Below, piece by piece: positions 8,374-16,222 of a stretch of DNA of 64,000 nt (the first letter of the stretch is position 1; every line of letters begins with the position of its first letter). The position numbers and the translations under genes are program-made. Origin of the DNA: JAGOBP01 sp964550855 (GTDB lineage Bacteria; Chloroflexota; Anaerolineae; Fen-1058); contig CAZKBQ010000016.1 in the NCBI GenBank assembly GCA_964550855.1, positions 1 to 64,000 of the forward strand. The letters run 5' to 3'. A model generated the notes under the pieces. It saw only the letters and a list, made by a program, of their open reading frames with translations. It had not been told where the DNA came from and did not search any database.

Positions 8374-9310
8374 ATTGATTTGGATTGGCCGGCATTTGCG
8401 CGGCTGGATTCTGCCCCATGCGCGCCATCAGCGTCCGGTAAAAATAACCCGGATCCTGCACGCGCACAAATCGCGCCACATGCGGGCTGGCTTCCACCAC
8501 CACGCGATCGCCGTCTTGCAGCGGCTCGTCGATGGCGCCGTCGCCGCTGAGCACGGCTTCGTGTTCGGTGCGGGCCACCACTGTCACGGTGGAGCCGCGC
8601 GCCAGCACGATGGCGCGTTCCATGCTGAGGTGCGGCCCCACCGGCACCAGCAAGATGTTCTTAAGTTCCGGCGGGAGGATGGGGCCGCCCACCGCCAGAG
8701 CGTAAGCCGTGCTGCCCGTGGGCGTGGCGATGATCAGGCCGTCGGCCACGTACGTCGTCAACAGCCCGCCGTCGATGTACGTTTCCAGTCGTACCGGTCT
8801 GACGACCGCGCCGCGCGTGACCACTACATCGTTCAGCACCTCCAGCGCCATCAGGTGCCGATCGCCGCGCCACAGATCGGCGTGCAGCAGCATGCGCTGC
8901 TCGATCCAGTAGTCGCCGTCGCGCACGCGCTCCAGCACGCTGCGCCATTCGGCGGGCTGCACCTCGGCCAGAAAGCCCAGCCGCCCCAGATTCACGCCCA
9001 GCACCGGCACGCCGGCTTCGGCGGTGGCGCGGCCCGCGCGCAGCATCCAGCCGTCGCCGCCCAGCGCCACGATCAAATTGTAACGCGCATAGTCGGCCGT
9101 TGACAACTGCTCGACATCGGCGGCCACGTCGGCAGCCACGCCCCAGGCGCGCCATTGGGCCGCCACTTCTTCGGCCAGGCTCAACGACGCGCCCAGACGC
9201 GGATGATTGAGGATGAGCACCCGGTCGGGGCGCGGCTGATCGCGCTGCGGGGCGCGGTTCTGCCGGGCAATACGCAATTGTTCGTCAACCTGGGCGGGCG
9301 GTTGGGGCAT
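8372..9310 (-). CDS. nadK: NAD kinase
   Basis: ATP-dependent phosphorylation of NAD to NADP. The diacylglycerol-kinase-fold signature GGDG is in LIVALGGDGWML, followed by LGVNLGRLGFLAEV, LNDVVV and the NAD-binding ATPTGSTAYALAVGGPI. The 312 residues are slightly longer than usual because of a polar N-terminal 25 residues and a Pro/Asn-rich C-terminal tail. It starts 2 bp after the nuclease half-gene. In this run it links cofactor supply to a DNA-metabolism operon, though co-function is not evident. Confidence 0.95.
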   Translation of the reverse strand: MPQPPAQVDEQLRIARQNRAPQRDQPRPDRVLILNHPRLGASLSLAEEVAAQWRAWGVAADVAADVEQLSTADYARYNLIVALGGDGWMLRAGRATAEAGVPVLGVNLGRLGFLAEVQPAEWRSVLERVRDGDYWIEQRMLLHADLWRGDRHLMALEVLNDVVVTRGAVVRPVRLETYIDGGLLTTYVADGLIIATPTGSTAYALAVGGPILPPELKNILLVPVGPHLSMERAIVLARGSTVTVVARTEHEAVLSGDGAIDEPLQDGDRVVVEASPHVARFVRVQDPGYFYRTLMARMGQNPAAQMPANPNQ

Positions 9311-9312
9311 GG

Positions 9313-9831
9313 TCAGGCCAGCCGTTCGTCGCAGGCACGGCGATAGCCGCAGCGCGCACAGCGGGCCGGTTCGTCGTGTGACCGCTGCGCCGCGCCGCGC
9401 GCCAGATCGCCGCGCATGGCGTTGATGGTGTCGATGAAGGCGCTTTCCAGCGCGGGCGTGAACTCGATCTCAAACATCCGATCGGCGTACTTGATGATGC
9501 CGCACGCCGGTCGTTGCCGATAGGCTTCCTCCACCAGCGCGCAGTATGCTGCCAGCTGCAGCAGGTGGCTGCGGCGCGGCCCGTCGGCCGGCGCTGGGGC
9601 CGATTTGACTTCGATCGGTACCGTCTGCCGCAGGCGTTTGACCACGTAATCGGGTTGGCCGGCCAGATGATACAACGGCGAGTAGAGCGGCTTGTTGAGC
9701 GCGCGCCATCGGCTGGTATCATCGTAGATCACGCGGCCGCCGGGCAGCCCGGCTTCGGCCTGCAGGCGCCGGCCCCAACCCAGCACGAAGATGCCGAGTA
9801 CGATCACGAGGATGGCGATGAGTAGCAGCAT
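9313..9831 (-). CDS. Cas4-like PD-(D/E)XK nuclease, C-terminal half with N-terminal membrane anchor
   Basis: About 172 residues. Residues 1-18 from ATG 9831 are a membrane helix (MLLLIAILVIVLGIFVLGW). Then come the RecB/Cas4 nuclease motifs: AGQPDYVV (motif II Asp), VPIEVKSAP (motif III E-V-K), and LLQLAAYCALVEE (the QLxxY helix). The C-terminus carries CARCGYRRAC, the CX2CX5C triad that with one N-terminal Cys binds an Fe-S cluster in Cas4 and AddB-like nucleases. That N-terminal Cys is encoded by the gene just upstream, so the nuclease appears split in two. TTG 9852 is an alternative start adding seven residues. No CRISPR genes are near. Confidence 0.8.
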   Translation of the reverse strand: MLLLIAILVIVLGIFVLGWGRRLQAEAGLPGGRVIYDDTSRWRALNKPLYSPLYHLAGQPDYVVKRLRQTVPIEVKSAPAPADGPRRSHLLQLAAYCALVEEAYRQRPACGIIKYADRMFEIEFTPALESAFIDTINAMRGDLARGAAQRSHDEPARCARCGYRRACDERLA

Positions 9832-9856
9832 ACGGGCCGGCTCACTGACCAACCAA

Positions 9857-10102
9857 CTACAAGCCGTTCGTGACGAGAAAGATCGCCAGCAAGATCACGC
9901 CGATGACGACGAGGACGATGGCGCCCTGTTGCATATGCTGTGCCCGGCTGATCACCTGATGGTGCGCCGCGTGCCAGTCCGTGCCGGCCTGCAGTTCGGC
10001 GATGTTGTCCGGCGGCACGCCCTCAATCGCGCCCAGCCACCAGGCTTTGGCGCAGAAGTCATATTGGCCGATTTCACTGGCACGGATGACACGATCGGGC
10101 AT
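9857..10102 (-). CDS. Cas4-like nuclease, N-terminal half with C-terminal membrane anchor
   Basis: An 81-residue protein. ASEIGQYDFCAKAWWLG matches the N-terminus of Cas4-like nucleases, where a single Cys after a Tyr/Phe-rich turn provides the first Fe-S ligand, and GTDWHAAHH supplies the motif I histidine region. Residues about 59-78 (AIVLVVIGVILLAIFLV) are a membrane helix ending the protein. The downstream gene begins with a membrane helix and carries the rest of the nuclease, 25 bp away and in a different frame, so the two chains could meet as a helical hairpin. Loss by a single nonsense mutation does not explain the frame difference. Confidence 0.75.
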   Translation of the reverse strand: MPDRVIRASEIGQYDFCAKAWWLGAIEGVPPDNIAELQAGTDWHAAHHQVISRAQHMQQGAIVLVVIGVILLAIFLVTNGL

Positions 10103-10133
10103 GGTTAATCATCGGCGGCCAGCCATGGCCGCC

Positions 10134-10766
10134 CTACTTGACGGTGTGACTCATCACTTCGTTCAGCGCGCGCTGCAATTTCTCCTGCTGCAGCGTGGTG
10201 GTGACATCGCCGCGCGTGCGTTCCAGCACGGCGCGCAGTGCGTCGGTGGTGCGGCGCAGGCCGCCCGTCAGCGCGTCGGGGAAATCGATGGTGACCAGCT
10301 GGGCATAGATGTCGTCCATGGCCGTCAACATGCGTTCGGCCTCGTCCACCCGATCGCGCCGGATCAGATCGAGGCAGCGGCGGCGCAGTTCGCTGGCGGC
10401 CTCGGCCAGACCGTTGAGATACGCCGCCTCGTCCACTTCAATCTCGCCGGGCGCCGGGATCGGCTCGCCGCGCACGATGGCAAAGACCACGCAGGCTTCG
10501 GCGAGCTCTTTCAGCGCGTCCTGTGTGTAGCCGGTGTAGTATAGTTCGGGATGCGGCGCGATGTCGGCCTTCATGGCGGCGGCGGCCTGTCGCGCCGTGG
10601 CGAGTAGCTGCGCGGCTTCGTCAAATTCCTCGCGGTGCGCCGCCCGGATCGTCAATGAACAGTAGCGAATCAATTCGCGCGAACGACCCAGCGTGAGATC
10701 GCGCGCGGCGTTGCGCGCCGTGAAGGTGGCGCGGATGGCGTCGATGATGGCGTCGAGATGATCCAT
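10134..10766 (-). CDS. Translin-family RNA/ssDNA-binding protein
   Basis: An all-helical 210-residue protein. The middle and C-terminal parts, with ELAEACVVFAIVRG, YLNGLAEAASELRRRCL and the acidic MDDIYAQLVTIDFPDALTGGLRRTTDALR segment, match the prokaryotic translin family. Translins form octameric rings that bind short single-stranded DNA or RNA, and the TRAX branch cleaves RNA. Conserved acidic residues are present but I cannot assign catalysis. It lies between the DUF3467 gene and the Cas4-like pair in the operon led by ssb, consistent with a nucleic-acid role. Confidence 0.85.
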   Translation of the reverse strand: MDHLDAIIDAIRATFTARNAARDLTLGRSRELIRYCSLTIRAAHREEFDEAAQLLATARQAAAAMKADIAPHPELYYTGYTQDALKELAEACVVFAIVRGEPIPAPGEIEVDEAAYLNGLAEAASELRRRCLDLIRRDRVDEAERMLTAMDDIYAQLVTIDFPDALTGGLRRTTDALRAVLERTRGDVTTTLQQEKLQRALNEVMSHTVK

Positions 10767-10811
10767 GCTGATCCTTTGCCCCGACCGTGCAGCGGCGGCC
10801 GCCGGGCGCCG

Positions 10812-11138
10812 CTAGCCGGTCGGCTTTTGGACGTGGCCGAAAAATTGATCGGCCAGACCGGGCCCGCCGGGCAGTTTGATTTCGCCGAACTGTGCTTCGT
10901 ACTTCTGCAGATTGTCGGCCAGCGCGTTGAGCATCATCTTGGCGTGCAGCGGCGTCATGACGATGCGCGTGCCGATCTTGGCCGAGGTCATGCCCGGCAG
11001 CACGCTGGTGAAGTTCAGGATGATCTCGGATGGCGTGTGCATGATCAACGCGAAGTTGGCATAGCTCACGGCCAGATCGTTGGGGATTTCGATGTTGATC
11101 GGGGTGGGGCCGGCCGGCGGCGCGGGCGGGTTGGCCAT
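10812..11138 (-). CDS. DUF3467 protein
   Basis: A 108-residue soluble protein with the DUF3467 pattern: SYANFALIMHTPSEIILNF, a TRIVMTPLHAKMML segment and the closing YEAQFGEIKL. The family is widespread in bacteria and its function is unknown. The N-terminal ten residues are Pro/Ala-rich. It is the second gene after ssb (93-bp gap) and precedes translin, so it belongs to the nucleic-acid operon. Confidence 0.85.
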   Translation of the reverse strand: MANPPAPPAGPTPINIEIPNDLAVSYANFALIMHTPSEIILNFTSVLPGMTSAKIGTRIVMTPLHAKMMLNALADNLQKYEAQFGEIKLPGGPGLADQFFGHVQKPTG

Positions 11139-11231
11139 GCTTCCTCCAGAATAAGATCAGCCGCCCACGCCGTTTGGCGCGGACGGCTTGATGATCATTG
11201 AGACACTCCCGCGGCAGACGACAGGCCGGCG

Positions 11232-11663
11232 TTAGAACGGGATGTCTTCTTCGGCGCCGACGGGCAGGTCGTCGTCCAGGCCGCCGGGCGCCGCGCCGGG
11301 GACGCCGGGGGCGCCTTCGCGGCCGCTCATGAAGCGCACGGTGTTGGCGAAGAGTTCATAGGTGGCGCCCACGGTGCCGTCCTGGCGGGTGTAAGTGCGC
11401 GGCCCGCCGGTCTGCTTGTCGGGAGTGAGCCGGCCTTCCACCAACACGGCGCTGCCTTTCTTCAGGTATTGCGCACAGGCCTCGGCCTGTTTGCCGAACA
11501 CCGACACGCGGAACCAGGTGGTCTCTTTGACGAGCTGGCCGTCGCTGCCGGTGTATTTGCGATTGGTGGCCACGTTGAGGCTGGTGACCTGCGTGCCCGA
11601 AGGGGTGTAGCGCATTTCGGGGTCGCGGCCGAGGTTGCCGACGATGATGATCTGCTGATACAT
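11232..11663 (-). CDS. ssb: Single-stranded DNA-binding protein
   Basis: An OB-fold SSB of 143 residues. QIIIVGNLGRDPEMRYTPSG, ETTWFRVSVFGKQAE and YLKKGSAVLVEGRL are the classical motifs. The tail ends in EEDIPF, the acidic tip that recruits repair and replication partners. It binds ssDNA as a tetramer during replication, recombination and repair. It leads a co-directional run down to the STAS gene and has a well-formed sigma-70 promoter 120 bp upstream. Confidence 0.97.
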   Translation of the reverse strand: MYQQIIIVGNLGRDPEMRYTPSGTQVTSLNVATNRKYTGSDGQLVKETTWFRVSVFGKQAEACAQYLKKGSAVLVEGRLTPDKQTGGPRTYTRQDGTVGATYELFANTVRFMSGREGAPGVPGAAPGGLDDDLPVGAEEDIPF

Positions 11664-11783
11664 GGTACGCTCCTTGCCTTAAGTGTGATGGTCTCCGTGA
11701 CAGTGTGACTTCGCCGGGAAGCCGTTCACGGAGGCGGTGTGACGGTTAAGCTGCATCGCGCCCCGGCTGGCAGATGCAGGCAG

Positions 11784-11812
11784 AGTGTACAATATCTCAA
11801 GGGCGTTGTCAA
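11784..11812 (-). promoter_or_regulatory. Sigma-70 promoter of ssb operon
   Basis: On the minus strand, a consensus -35 TTGACA (11812-11807) is followed at 17 bp by TACACT (11789-11784). Expected transcription start is near 11777, giving an ssb leader of about 115 nt. Confidence 0.75.
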
Positions 11813-12030
11813 TTGAACGATGCGTGCGTGTGCACGTCAAAGTCTTGCGGCGGCTATGTGCCGGCGATTGAAATCGCGCCTTGGGGCCTCGTCGGCGCAG
11901 GCCGATGGTCGGCGGCACGCCCGTCAGACGCGAATTCATTCGCCGGAGAAGTCGGTCGGCCAAACCCTGACGCGCACTCGTGCCTGAGATGTGTCGGGCC
12001 GCCGGATACAGCGCACAATCGATCCGGGCA

Positions 12031-12039
12031 TGGTATAAT
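12031..12039 (+). promoter_or_regulatory. Extended -10 promoter of the AAA+ ATPase operon
   Basis: TGGTATAAT with a consensus TATAAT at 12034-12039, 46 bp upstream of ATG 12085. No convincing -35 hexamer, as is common for extended -10 promoters. GAGGTAGG upstream of the ATG is the ribosome-binding site. Confidence 0.65.
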
Positions 12040-12084
12040 GCCCGAACAACATCGTACATCTTGCCCCGCATATAGAGGTAGGCT

Positions 12085-13389
12085 ATGGAAAAACGCGATT
12101 CTGCGGTGCCGGCCTCAGCACCATCGACCAGCTTTGAACCGTTTGCTCCGCGCACAATCGAGGATACCGGGCTCAATCAGGCTTTTTTGACGGATCTGGC
12201 GCTGAAGATCATCTATCATGGCGGCAACCTGACGGGCCTGCAGATGGCCGATCGGATGAAGCTGTCTTTTACGGGCGTCGTCGATCAGATTATGGAGTGG
12301 CTCAAGCGCGAGCAGCTGGTGGAGGTGAAAGGTTCCGGCGGCTTCGGCGAGCAGGCTTATCAGTACGTCATCTCCACCAAGGGCCGCGAGAAGGCGCACG
12401 AAGCGCTGGAGCGCAGCCAGTATGCAGGCCCCGCGCCGGTGACGCTGGAGGCCTACCTTGAAGCGATGAACAAGCAGGCGCTCCGATCTTTCACCGTGAC
12501 ACAGCGCAGTATGCGACAGGCGCTGAGTCACATGGTGCTGAACGAGCGTACCTTCAGCCAGATCGGCCCGGCCGTCAATTCGGGCAAGAGCATCTTCTTG
12601 TACGGCCCGCCCGGCGACGGCAAGACCACCATCGCCGAAGCGGTGGGGCGCATGATCCTCACCACCGATCTGTACGTGCCCTACGCCATCGAGGTGGACG
12701 GCGCGGTGATCAAAGTGTTCGACGCCTCCAACCATCAGCGCATGCCGGAGCCGCAGACGGCGGCGCTGAAGAATCGCGATGCGCGCTGGGTCAGGATCAA
12801 GCGGCCCGTCATCATCACCGGCGGCGAGTTGACGCTGGAATCGCTGGACCTGGTGTGGGACGAGGTGCATAAGTGGTACGAAGCGCCGTTTCAGATGAAG
12901 GCCAACGGCGGCATGTTCCTCATCGACGACTTTGGCCGCCAGCCGGTGCGGCCGCGCGATCTGCTGAACCGCTGGATTGTGCCGCTGGAAAAGCGCGTGG
13001 ACTATCTGGCGCTGCACACCGGCCGCAAGATCGAGATTCCGTTCGATGTGCTGATCGTGTTTTCCACCAACCTGGCGCCGCGCGATCTGGTGGACGAAGC
13101 ATTTTTGCGCCGCATCCGCCATAAGATCGAAATCGGCGATCCATCGTTTGAAGAATACCGCGAAATTTTCCGGCGCGTGGCCGAGGCCAAGAAGATGCAG
13201 TACGACGATCGGGCGCTGGCCTATCTGCTGCAAGAGTTCTACATCAAGCCGCGCCGCCGCCTGCGCGCCGTGCACCCGCGCGATCTGATCGAGCAGATGG
13301 TGGACATCGCCCACTATCTGAACGTGCCGATGGTGATGACCAAAGACCTGATCGACCGCGCCGCGGGCGCCTACTTCGTGGAACTATGA
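12085..13389 (+). CDS. AAA+ ATPase with N-terminal winged-helix segment
   Basis: A 434-residue ATPase. The Walker A GPPGDGKT is at residues 174-181, Walker B is FLIDDFG, and sensor-1-like IVFSTN follows. Arg-rich FLRRIRHK fits an arginine-finger region. Residues about 30-115 read as a winged helix (LALKIIYHGGNLTGLQMADRM, then a turn with GSGGFGEQAYQY). A lid-like helical domain ends the protein (RRLRAVHPRDLIEQMVDIA). It resembles MoxR/RavA-like chaperone ATPases in spirit, but no VWA partner is adjacent, so the substrate is unknown. It overlaps the next gene by 4 bp. Confidence 0.85.
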   Translation: MEKRDSAVPASAPSTSFEPFAPRTIEDTGLNQAFLTDLALKIIYHGGNLTGLQMADRMKLSFTGVVDQIMEWLKREQLVEVKGSGGFGEQAYQYVISTKGREKAHEALERSQYAGPAPVTLEAYLEAMNKQALRSFTVTQRSMRQALSHMVLNERTFSQIGPAVNSGKSIFLYGPPGDGKTTIAEAVGRMILTTDLYVPYAIEVDGAVIKVFDASNHQRMPEPQTAALKNRDARWVRIKRPVIITGGELTLESLDLVWDEVHKWYEAPFQMKANGGMFLIDDFGRQPVRPRDLLNRWIVPLEKRVDYLALHTGRKIEIPFDVLIVFSTNLAPRDLVDEAFLRRIRHKIEIGDPSFEEYREIFRRVAEAKKMQYDDRALAYLLQEFYIKPRRRLRAVHPRDLIEQMVDIAHYLNVPMVMTKDLIDRAAGAYFVEL

Positions 13390-14168
13390 CGAACGCCTTC
13401 CTGACCGAGCGACCGCAGCCGCTGATTATCGCGCACCGTGGGGCGTCGGCCCACGCGCCGGAGAACACGCTGGTCGCCTTCGAGCGCGCCGTGGAGCTGG
13501 GCGCGGACGCTGTGGAGCTGGACGTGATGCTGTCGCGCGACGGGCAGATCGTCGTTATCCACGACGACACCGTGGACCGCACCACCGACGGGCATGGCCG
13601 CGTGGCCGATCTGTCCTATGACGCGCTCCGACAGCTGGACGCCGGCGGCAAATTTGGCGCGCAGTTTGCGGGCGAGCGCATCCCCCTGCTCTCGCAGGTC
13701 TTCGAAGCGGTGGGCCGCCGGGTGTTGATCAACATCGAGTTGAAGGGCGTGCAAATTTTTGGCAGCGGGCTGGAGCAAGCCGTCATCGAGCTGGTGCGCC
13801 GTTACGATCTGATGGAGCGCGTCATACTATCGTCATTCAACCCGATCACGCTGATCAAAGTCAAGGCCGGTGAGCCGCGCCTGGCGTGCGGCCTGCTGTA
13901 TTCGCCGGACGAGCCGTTCTTCCTGAGCCACGCGTGGCTGGCACCGCTGATCCCCGGCCTCAACGCCCGCCATCCCCGCTATGATCTGGTCACGCCGGAG
14001 ATGGTGAAGACCAGCCACGCGCGGCGACAGTGCGTCAACGTGTGGACGGTCAACGAGGCCGCCGTCGCCCGACGCCTGGCCGCGGCCGGCGTGGACGGCC
14101 TGATTGGCAACGACCCTAAGCTGCTGCGCGAGGCGCTGGCAGCCGGGCCCAAGGAGAGTGCGTCATGA
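13386..14168 (+). CDS. Glycerophosphodiester phosphodiesterase
   Basis: A TIM-barrel GDPD of 260 residues, cytoplasmic (no signal peptide), hydrolysing glycerophosphodiesters to glycerol-3-phosphate and alcohol. Signature motifs are IIAHRGASAHAPENT, AVELDVMLSRDG and VVIHDDTVDRTTDG, containing the catalytic His pair and metal-binding Glu/Asp. VNVWTVNEAA near the C-terminus is also typical. It starts inside the stop of the ATPase gene (ATGA) and its end overlaps the next gene by 4 bp. The closest described form is UgpQ-like. Confidence 0.93.
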   Translation: MTNAFLTERPQPLIIAHRGASAHAPENTLVAFERAVELGADAVELDVMLSRDGQIVVIHDDTVDRTTDGHGRVADLSYDALRQLDAGGKFGAQFAGERIPLLSQVFEAVGRRVLINIELKGVQIFGSGLEQAVIELVRRYDLMERVILSSFNPITLIKVKAGEPRLACGLLYSPDEPFFLSHAWLAPLIPGLNARHPRYDLVTPEMVKTSHARRQCVNVWTVNEAAVARRLAAAGVDGLIGNDPKLLREALAAGPKESAS

Positions 14169-15013
14169 CCCGCCGGTTGATCGTCAATGCCGACGACTTT
14201 GGCCGCTCGCGCAGCACCAGCCTGGGCATCATCCGTGCCCACCGCGACGGCATCGTCACCAGCACCACGGCCATGATGAACCTGCCCGGCACGGTGCCGG
14301 ACCTGCATCTGGCCGTCCTGGAAGCGCCGCGCTTGGGATTGGGCGTGCATCTCAACTTCACGGCCGGCCGGCCGCTCCTGCCGGTGGAGTGGGTGCCGTC
14401 GCTGGTGGACGAACACGGCCGCTTTCTCACGCAAGACGCCATCCTGCAGCAGCCCACGCGGCTCGATCGGGAGGAATTGAAATCAGAATTGAAGGCGCAG
14501 GTGACGGCCTTCGCCAATGCGTTGGGGCGCGCCCCCGACCATCTGGATGCCCATCACTTTGTACATTTGCTGCCGCCGCTCTTTGAGGTCTATCTGGAGC
14601 TGGCCCAGGAACTGGATCGGCCGGTGCGCATGCCCCTGCCCCGGCCCGATGAAGACATCAGCCAGCTGCCCGAATTGATCGGTCATGTGCCGAACGAACA
14701 GCTGCAATCGATCGTGGCGGCCGATCGCGCGCTCCTGCAAACCCGATCGATCCGTCATCCCGATCGGTGTGTGCTGACCTTCTTCGGTTCCACCGTGTCG
14801 GTCGAGAACCTGCTGCGCCTGCTCGACGAGCTGCCCGACGGCGTGACGGAATTGATGGCGCACCCCGGCCTGGCCGACGATCAACTTCGCTATGAATCAT
14901 CGTACAACGCGCAGCGCGAAGTGGAACTGGCCGTGCTGACCGATCCACGCGTACTGGCGGCCGTTCACGAACGCGGCATTCAGCTGATCACGTTTGCGGC
15001 TTTGAGCGCATAG
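14165..15013 (+). CDS. YdjC/ChbG-family carbohydrate deacetylase
   Basis: A 282-residue polysaccharide deacetylase-like TIM barrel. LIVNADDFGRSRSTSLGI carries the catalytic and metal Asp pair, GVHLNFT the first metal His, and LDAHHFVHLLP the later His cluster. The family includes ChbG (chitooligosaccharide deacetylase) and HpnK. Substrate here is not evident; with a GDPD and methyltransferase next door, lipid or envelope sugar turnover is possible. Coupled by an ATGA overlap to the preceding gene. Confidence 0.9.
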   Translation: MTRRLIVNADDFGRSRSTSLGIIRAHRDGIVTSTTAMMNLPGTVPDLHLAVLEAPRLGLGVHLNFTAGRPLLPVEWVPSLVDEHGRFLTQDAILQQPTRLDREELKSELKAQVTAFANALGRAPDHLDAHHFVHLLPPLFEVYLELAQELDRPVRMPLPRPDEDISQLPELIGHVPNEQLQSIVAADRALLQTRSIRHPDRCVLTFFGSTVSVENLLRLLDELPDGVTELMAHPGLADDQLRYESSYNAQREVELAVLTDPRVLAAVHERGIQLITFAALSA

Positions 15014-15027
15014 CCGCTGTCGGCCCC

Positions 15028-15669
15028 ATGCTGCTGCCTCGCCGCCTCATCAAATTCGGCTTTCACCTGCTCTACAACCAACTCGCTTTCACGTATGATA
15101 CCGTGGCGTGGCTGGTGTCGTTCGGCCAGTGGCAGGCATGGACGGCCACGTCATTGCCGTGGATTCGCGGGCCGCGCGTGTTGGAATTGGGTCACGGGCC
15201 GGGGCATCTATTGGTTCGGCTGGCCCGATCGGGCGTACAACCGATCGGGGTGGATCTCTCGCCGAACATGCTGCGCATGGCGCAGCGCCGCCTGCGCCGC
15301 GCGGGCTTGATCGTGCCGCAGGCTTGCGTCAAAGCGCCGGCGCTGCCGTTTCGATCGGACGAGTTTGACAGTGTGGTGGCGACCTTTCCGACCGAGTATC
15401 TCTTTCAAGCCGCAACCCTGCGCGAAGTGCGCCGCGTGCTAAAAAACGACGGCCGGTTGATCATCGTGGTGGGCGCGACGTTGGGGCACGGCGGCGCGAC
15501 CGCGCGCCTGATCGACTGGCTGTACACCATCACGGGCCAACGGAGTATCGCCCTCGACGATGAAACGTCCGTCTTTGAACAGGCGGGGCTGACCGCTCAG
15601 GTGAAAACGCAAACGGTCGGACGCAGTGAAGTGACGCTGCTCATCGCCGCCCCGACTCAGGCCGGATAG
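15028..15669 (+). CDS. Class I SAM-dependent methyltransferase
   Basis: A 213-residue Rossmann-fold methyltransferase. Motif I is VLELGHGPGHLL, followed by PIGVDLSPNMLRMA, the acidic end of strand 2, and LPFRSDEFDSVVATFP (motif II). An N-terminal hydrophobic stretch (residues 8-32) may contact membrane. UbiE-like pattern, substrate unknown. It is 14 bp downstream of the deacetylase and overlaps the converging minus-strand gene by 13 bp at its 3' end. Confidence 0.88.
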   Translation: MLLPRRLIKFGFHLLYNQLAFTYDTVAWLVSFGQWQAWTATSLPWIRGPRVLELGHGPGHLLVRLARSGVQPIGVDLSPNMLRMAQRRLRRAGLIVPQACVKAPALPFRSDEFDSVVATFPTEYLFQAATLREVRRVLKNDGRLIIVVGATLGHGGATARLIDWLYTITGQRSIALDDETSVFEQAGLTAQVKTQTVGRSEVTLLIAAPTQAG

Positions 15670-16151
15670 TACACCTGCACCTGCGCGCGGTTGACAAGGA
15701 TCAGATCGGCCTGGCGCGGCAGCGGCACGGGCAGCGTGGTGGTGGCGAACAGTTGCGCATTGGTCACCGGGAAAAACGCGCCCGGCAGATCGTCCATGAA
15801 GGTGGCCAGGGTGGCGTCCGCGCCCATGTGCAGATCGCCGCGGCAGATCACCGGGCCAAGGTGCAGGATGGCGGCCTGCGCGTTTCTCAGCATGTGTACT
15901 GAGTCGCCGGCGGCGCGTTCGGACAGGTGAATGAGGCGCACGTCGGCGCGGTTGAGATGCACCACCGCGCGTTCGGTGTTGGCGACCGGCGCGCCGTCGA
16001 GCGGATAAACGCGGGCGGCCTGCACCGGCAGGGTGTACTTGTCGCGGGCATTGAGCCAGTCCAGCCACGGGCCGATCGGTTCGATCTGGCCGGTGATCTG
16101 GTAACCGGGCAGCAGGACGGTGGCGGCAAAGCGTGGGCGCGTGAATCCCAT
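15657..16151 (-). CDS. Conserved hypothetical protein
   Basis: A 164-residue soluble protein with no motif I recognise. It is rich in beta strands: FAATVLLPGYQITGQIEPIG, a charged AVVHLNRADVRLIHL, and a C-terminal ADLILVNRAQVQVYY. The pattern suggests a small all-beta domain, perhaps a gene-regulation or ligand module related to proteins often annotated DUF6812, which I cannot confirm. It is monocistronic with its own strong promoter and converges on the methyltransferase gene. Confidence 0.65.
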   Translation of the reverse strand: MGFTRPRFAATVLLPGYQITGQIEPIGPWLDWLNARDKYTLPVQAARVYPLDGAPVANTERAVVHLNRADVRLIHLSERAAGDSVHMLRNAQAAILHLGPVICRGDLHMGADATLATFMDDLPGAFFPVTNAQLFATTTLPVPLPRQADLILVNRAQVQVYYPA

Positions 16152-16178
16152 GAGTCACCTCGGCGCAAAGTTGCACTG

Positions 16179-16207
16179 ATTCTACTCGATCCGATGGTCA
16201 GGGTCAA
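16179..16207 (-). promoter_or_regulatory. Sigma-70 promoter of the 15657-16151 gene
   Basis: On the minus strand, TTGACC (16207-16202), a 17-bp spacer and TAGAAT (16184-16179), each 5 of 6 to consensus, 28 bp upstream of the ATG. Confidence 0.7.
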
Positions 16208-16222
16208 TTGGACGGAGAACGC

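Larger units (their letters stand above)
11664..12084. other. Divergent intergenic region between ssb and the AAA+ ATPase gene
   Basis: The 421-bp gap holds the two promoters listed separately. The transcribed ssb leader contains an inverted repeat (CTCCGTGA 11693-11700 against TCACGGAG 11726-11733) and a 25-codon open frame (11756-11679, minus) with five His codons but no clear ribosome-binding site or terminator. I see no further gene. Confidence 0.6.

Noticed and set aside
9313..10102. CRISPR-Cas cas4 gene
   Set aside because: No cas1, cas2, effector genes or repeat array occur in the window; the membrane helices and repair-gene company argue for another role.
11679..11756. Second His-rich leader peptide (25 codons, five His) before ssb
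   Set aside because: There is no ribosome-binding site, run of consecutive His codons, terminator or link between ssb and histidine. The His residues come from a repeated CAC-rich inverted repeat, so chance is likely.
12115..13314. Long antisense open frame (about 400 codons) opposite the AAA+ ATPase
   Set aside because: The plus strand encodes a clear ATPase; the antisense frame is His/Arg/Gln-rich without motifs, a by-product of high GC codon bias. The same holds for long antisense frames opposite hisS (20499-21695) and the hybrid kinase (44167-45288).
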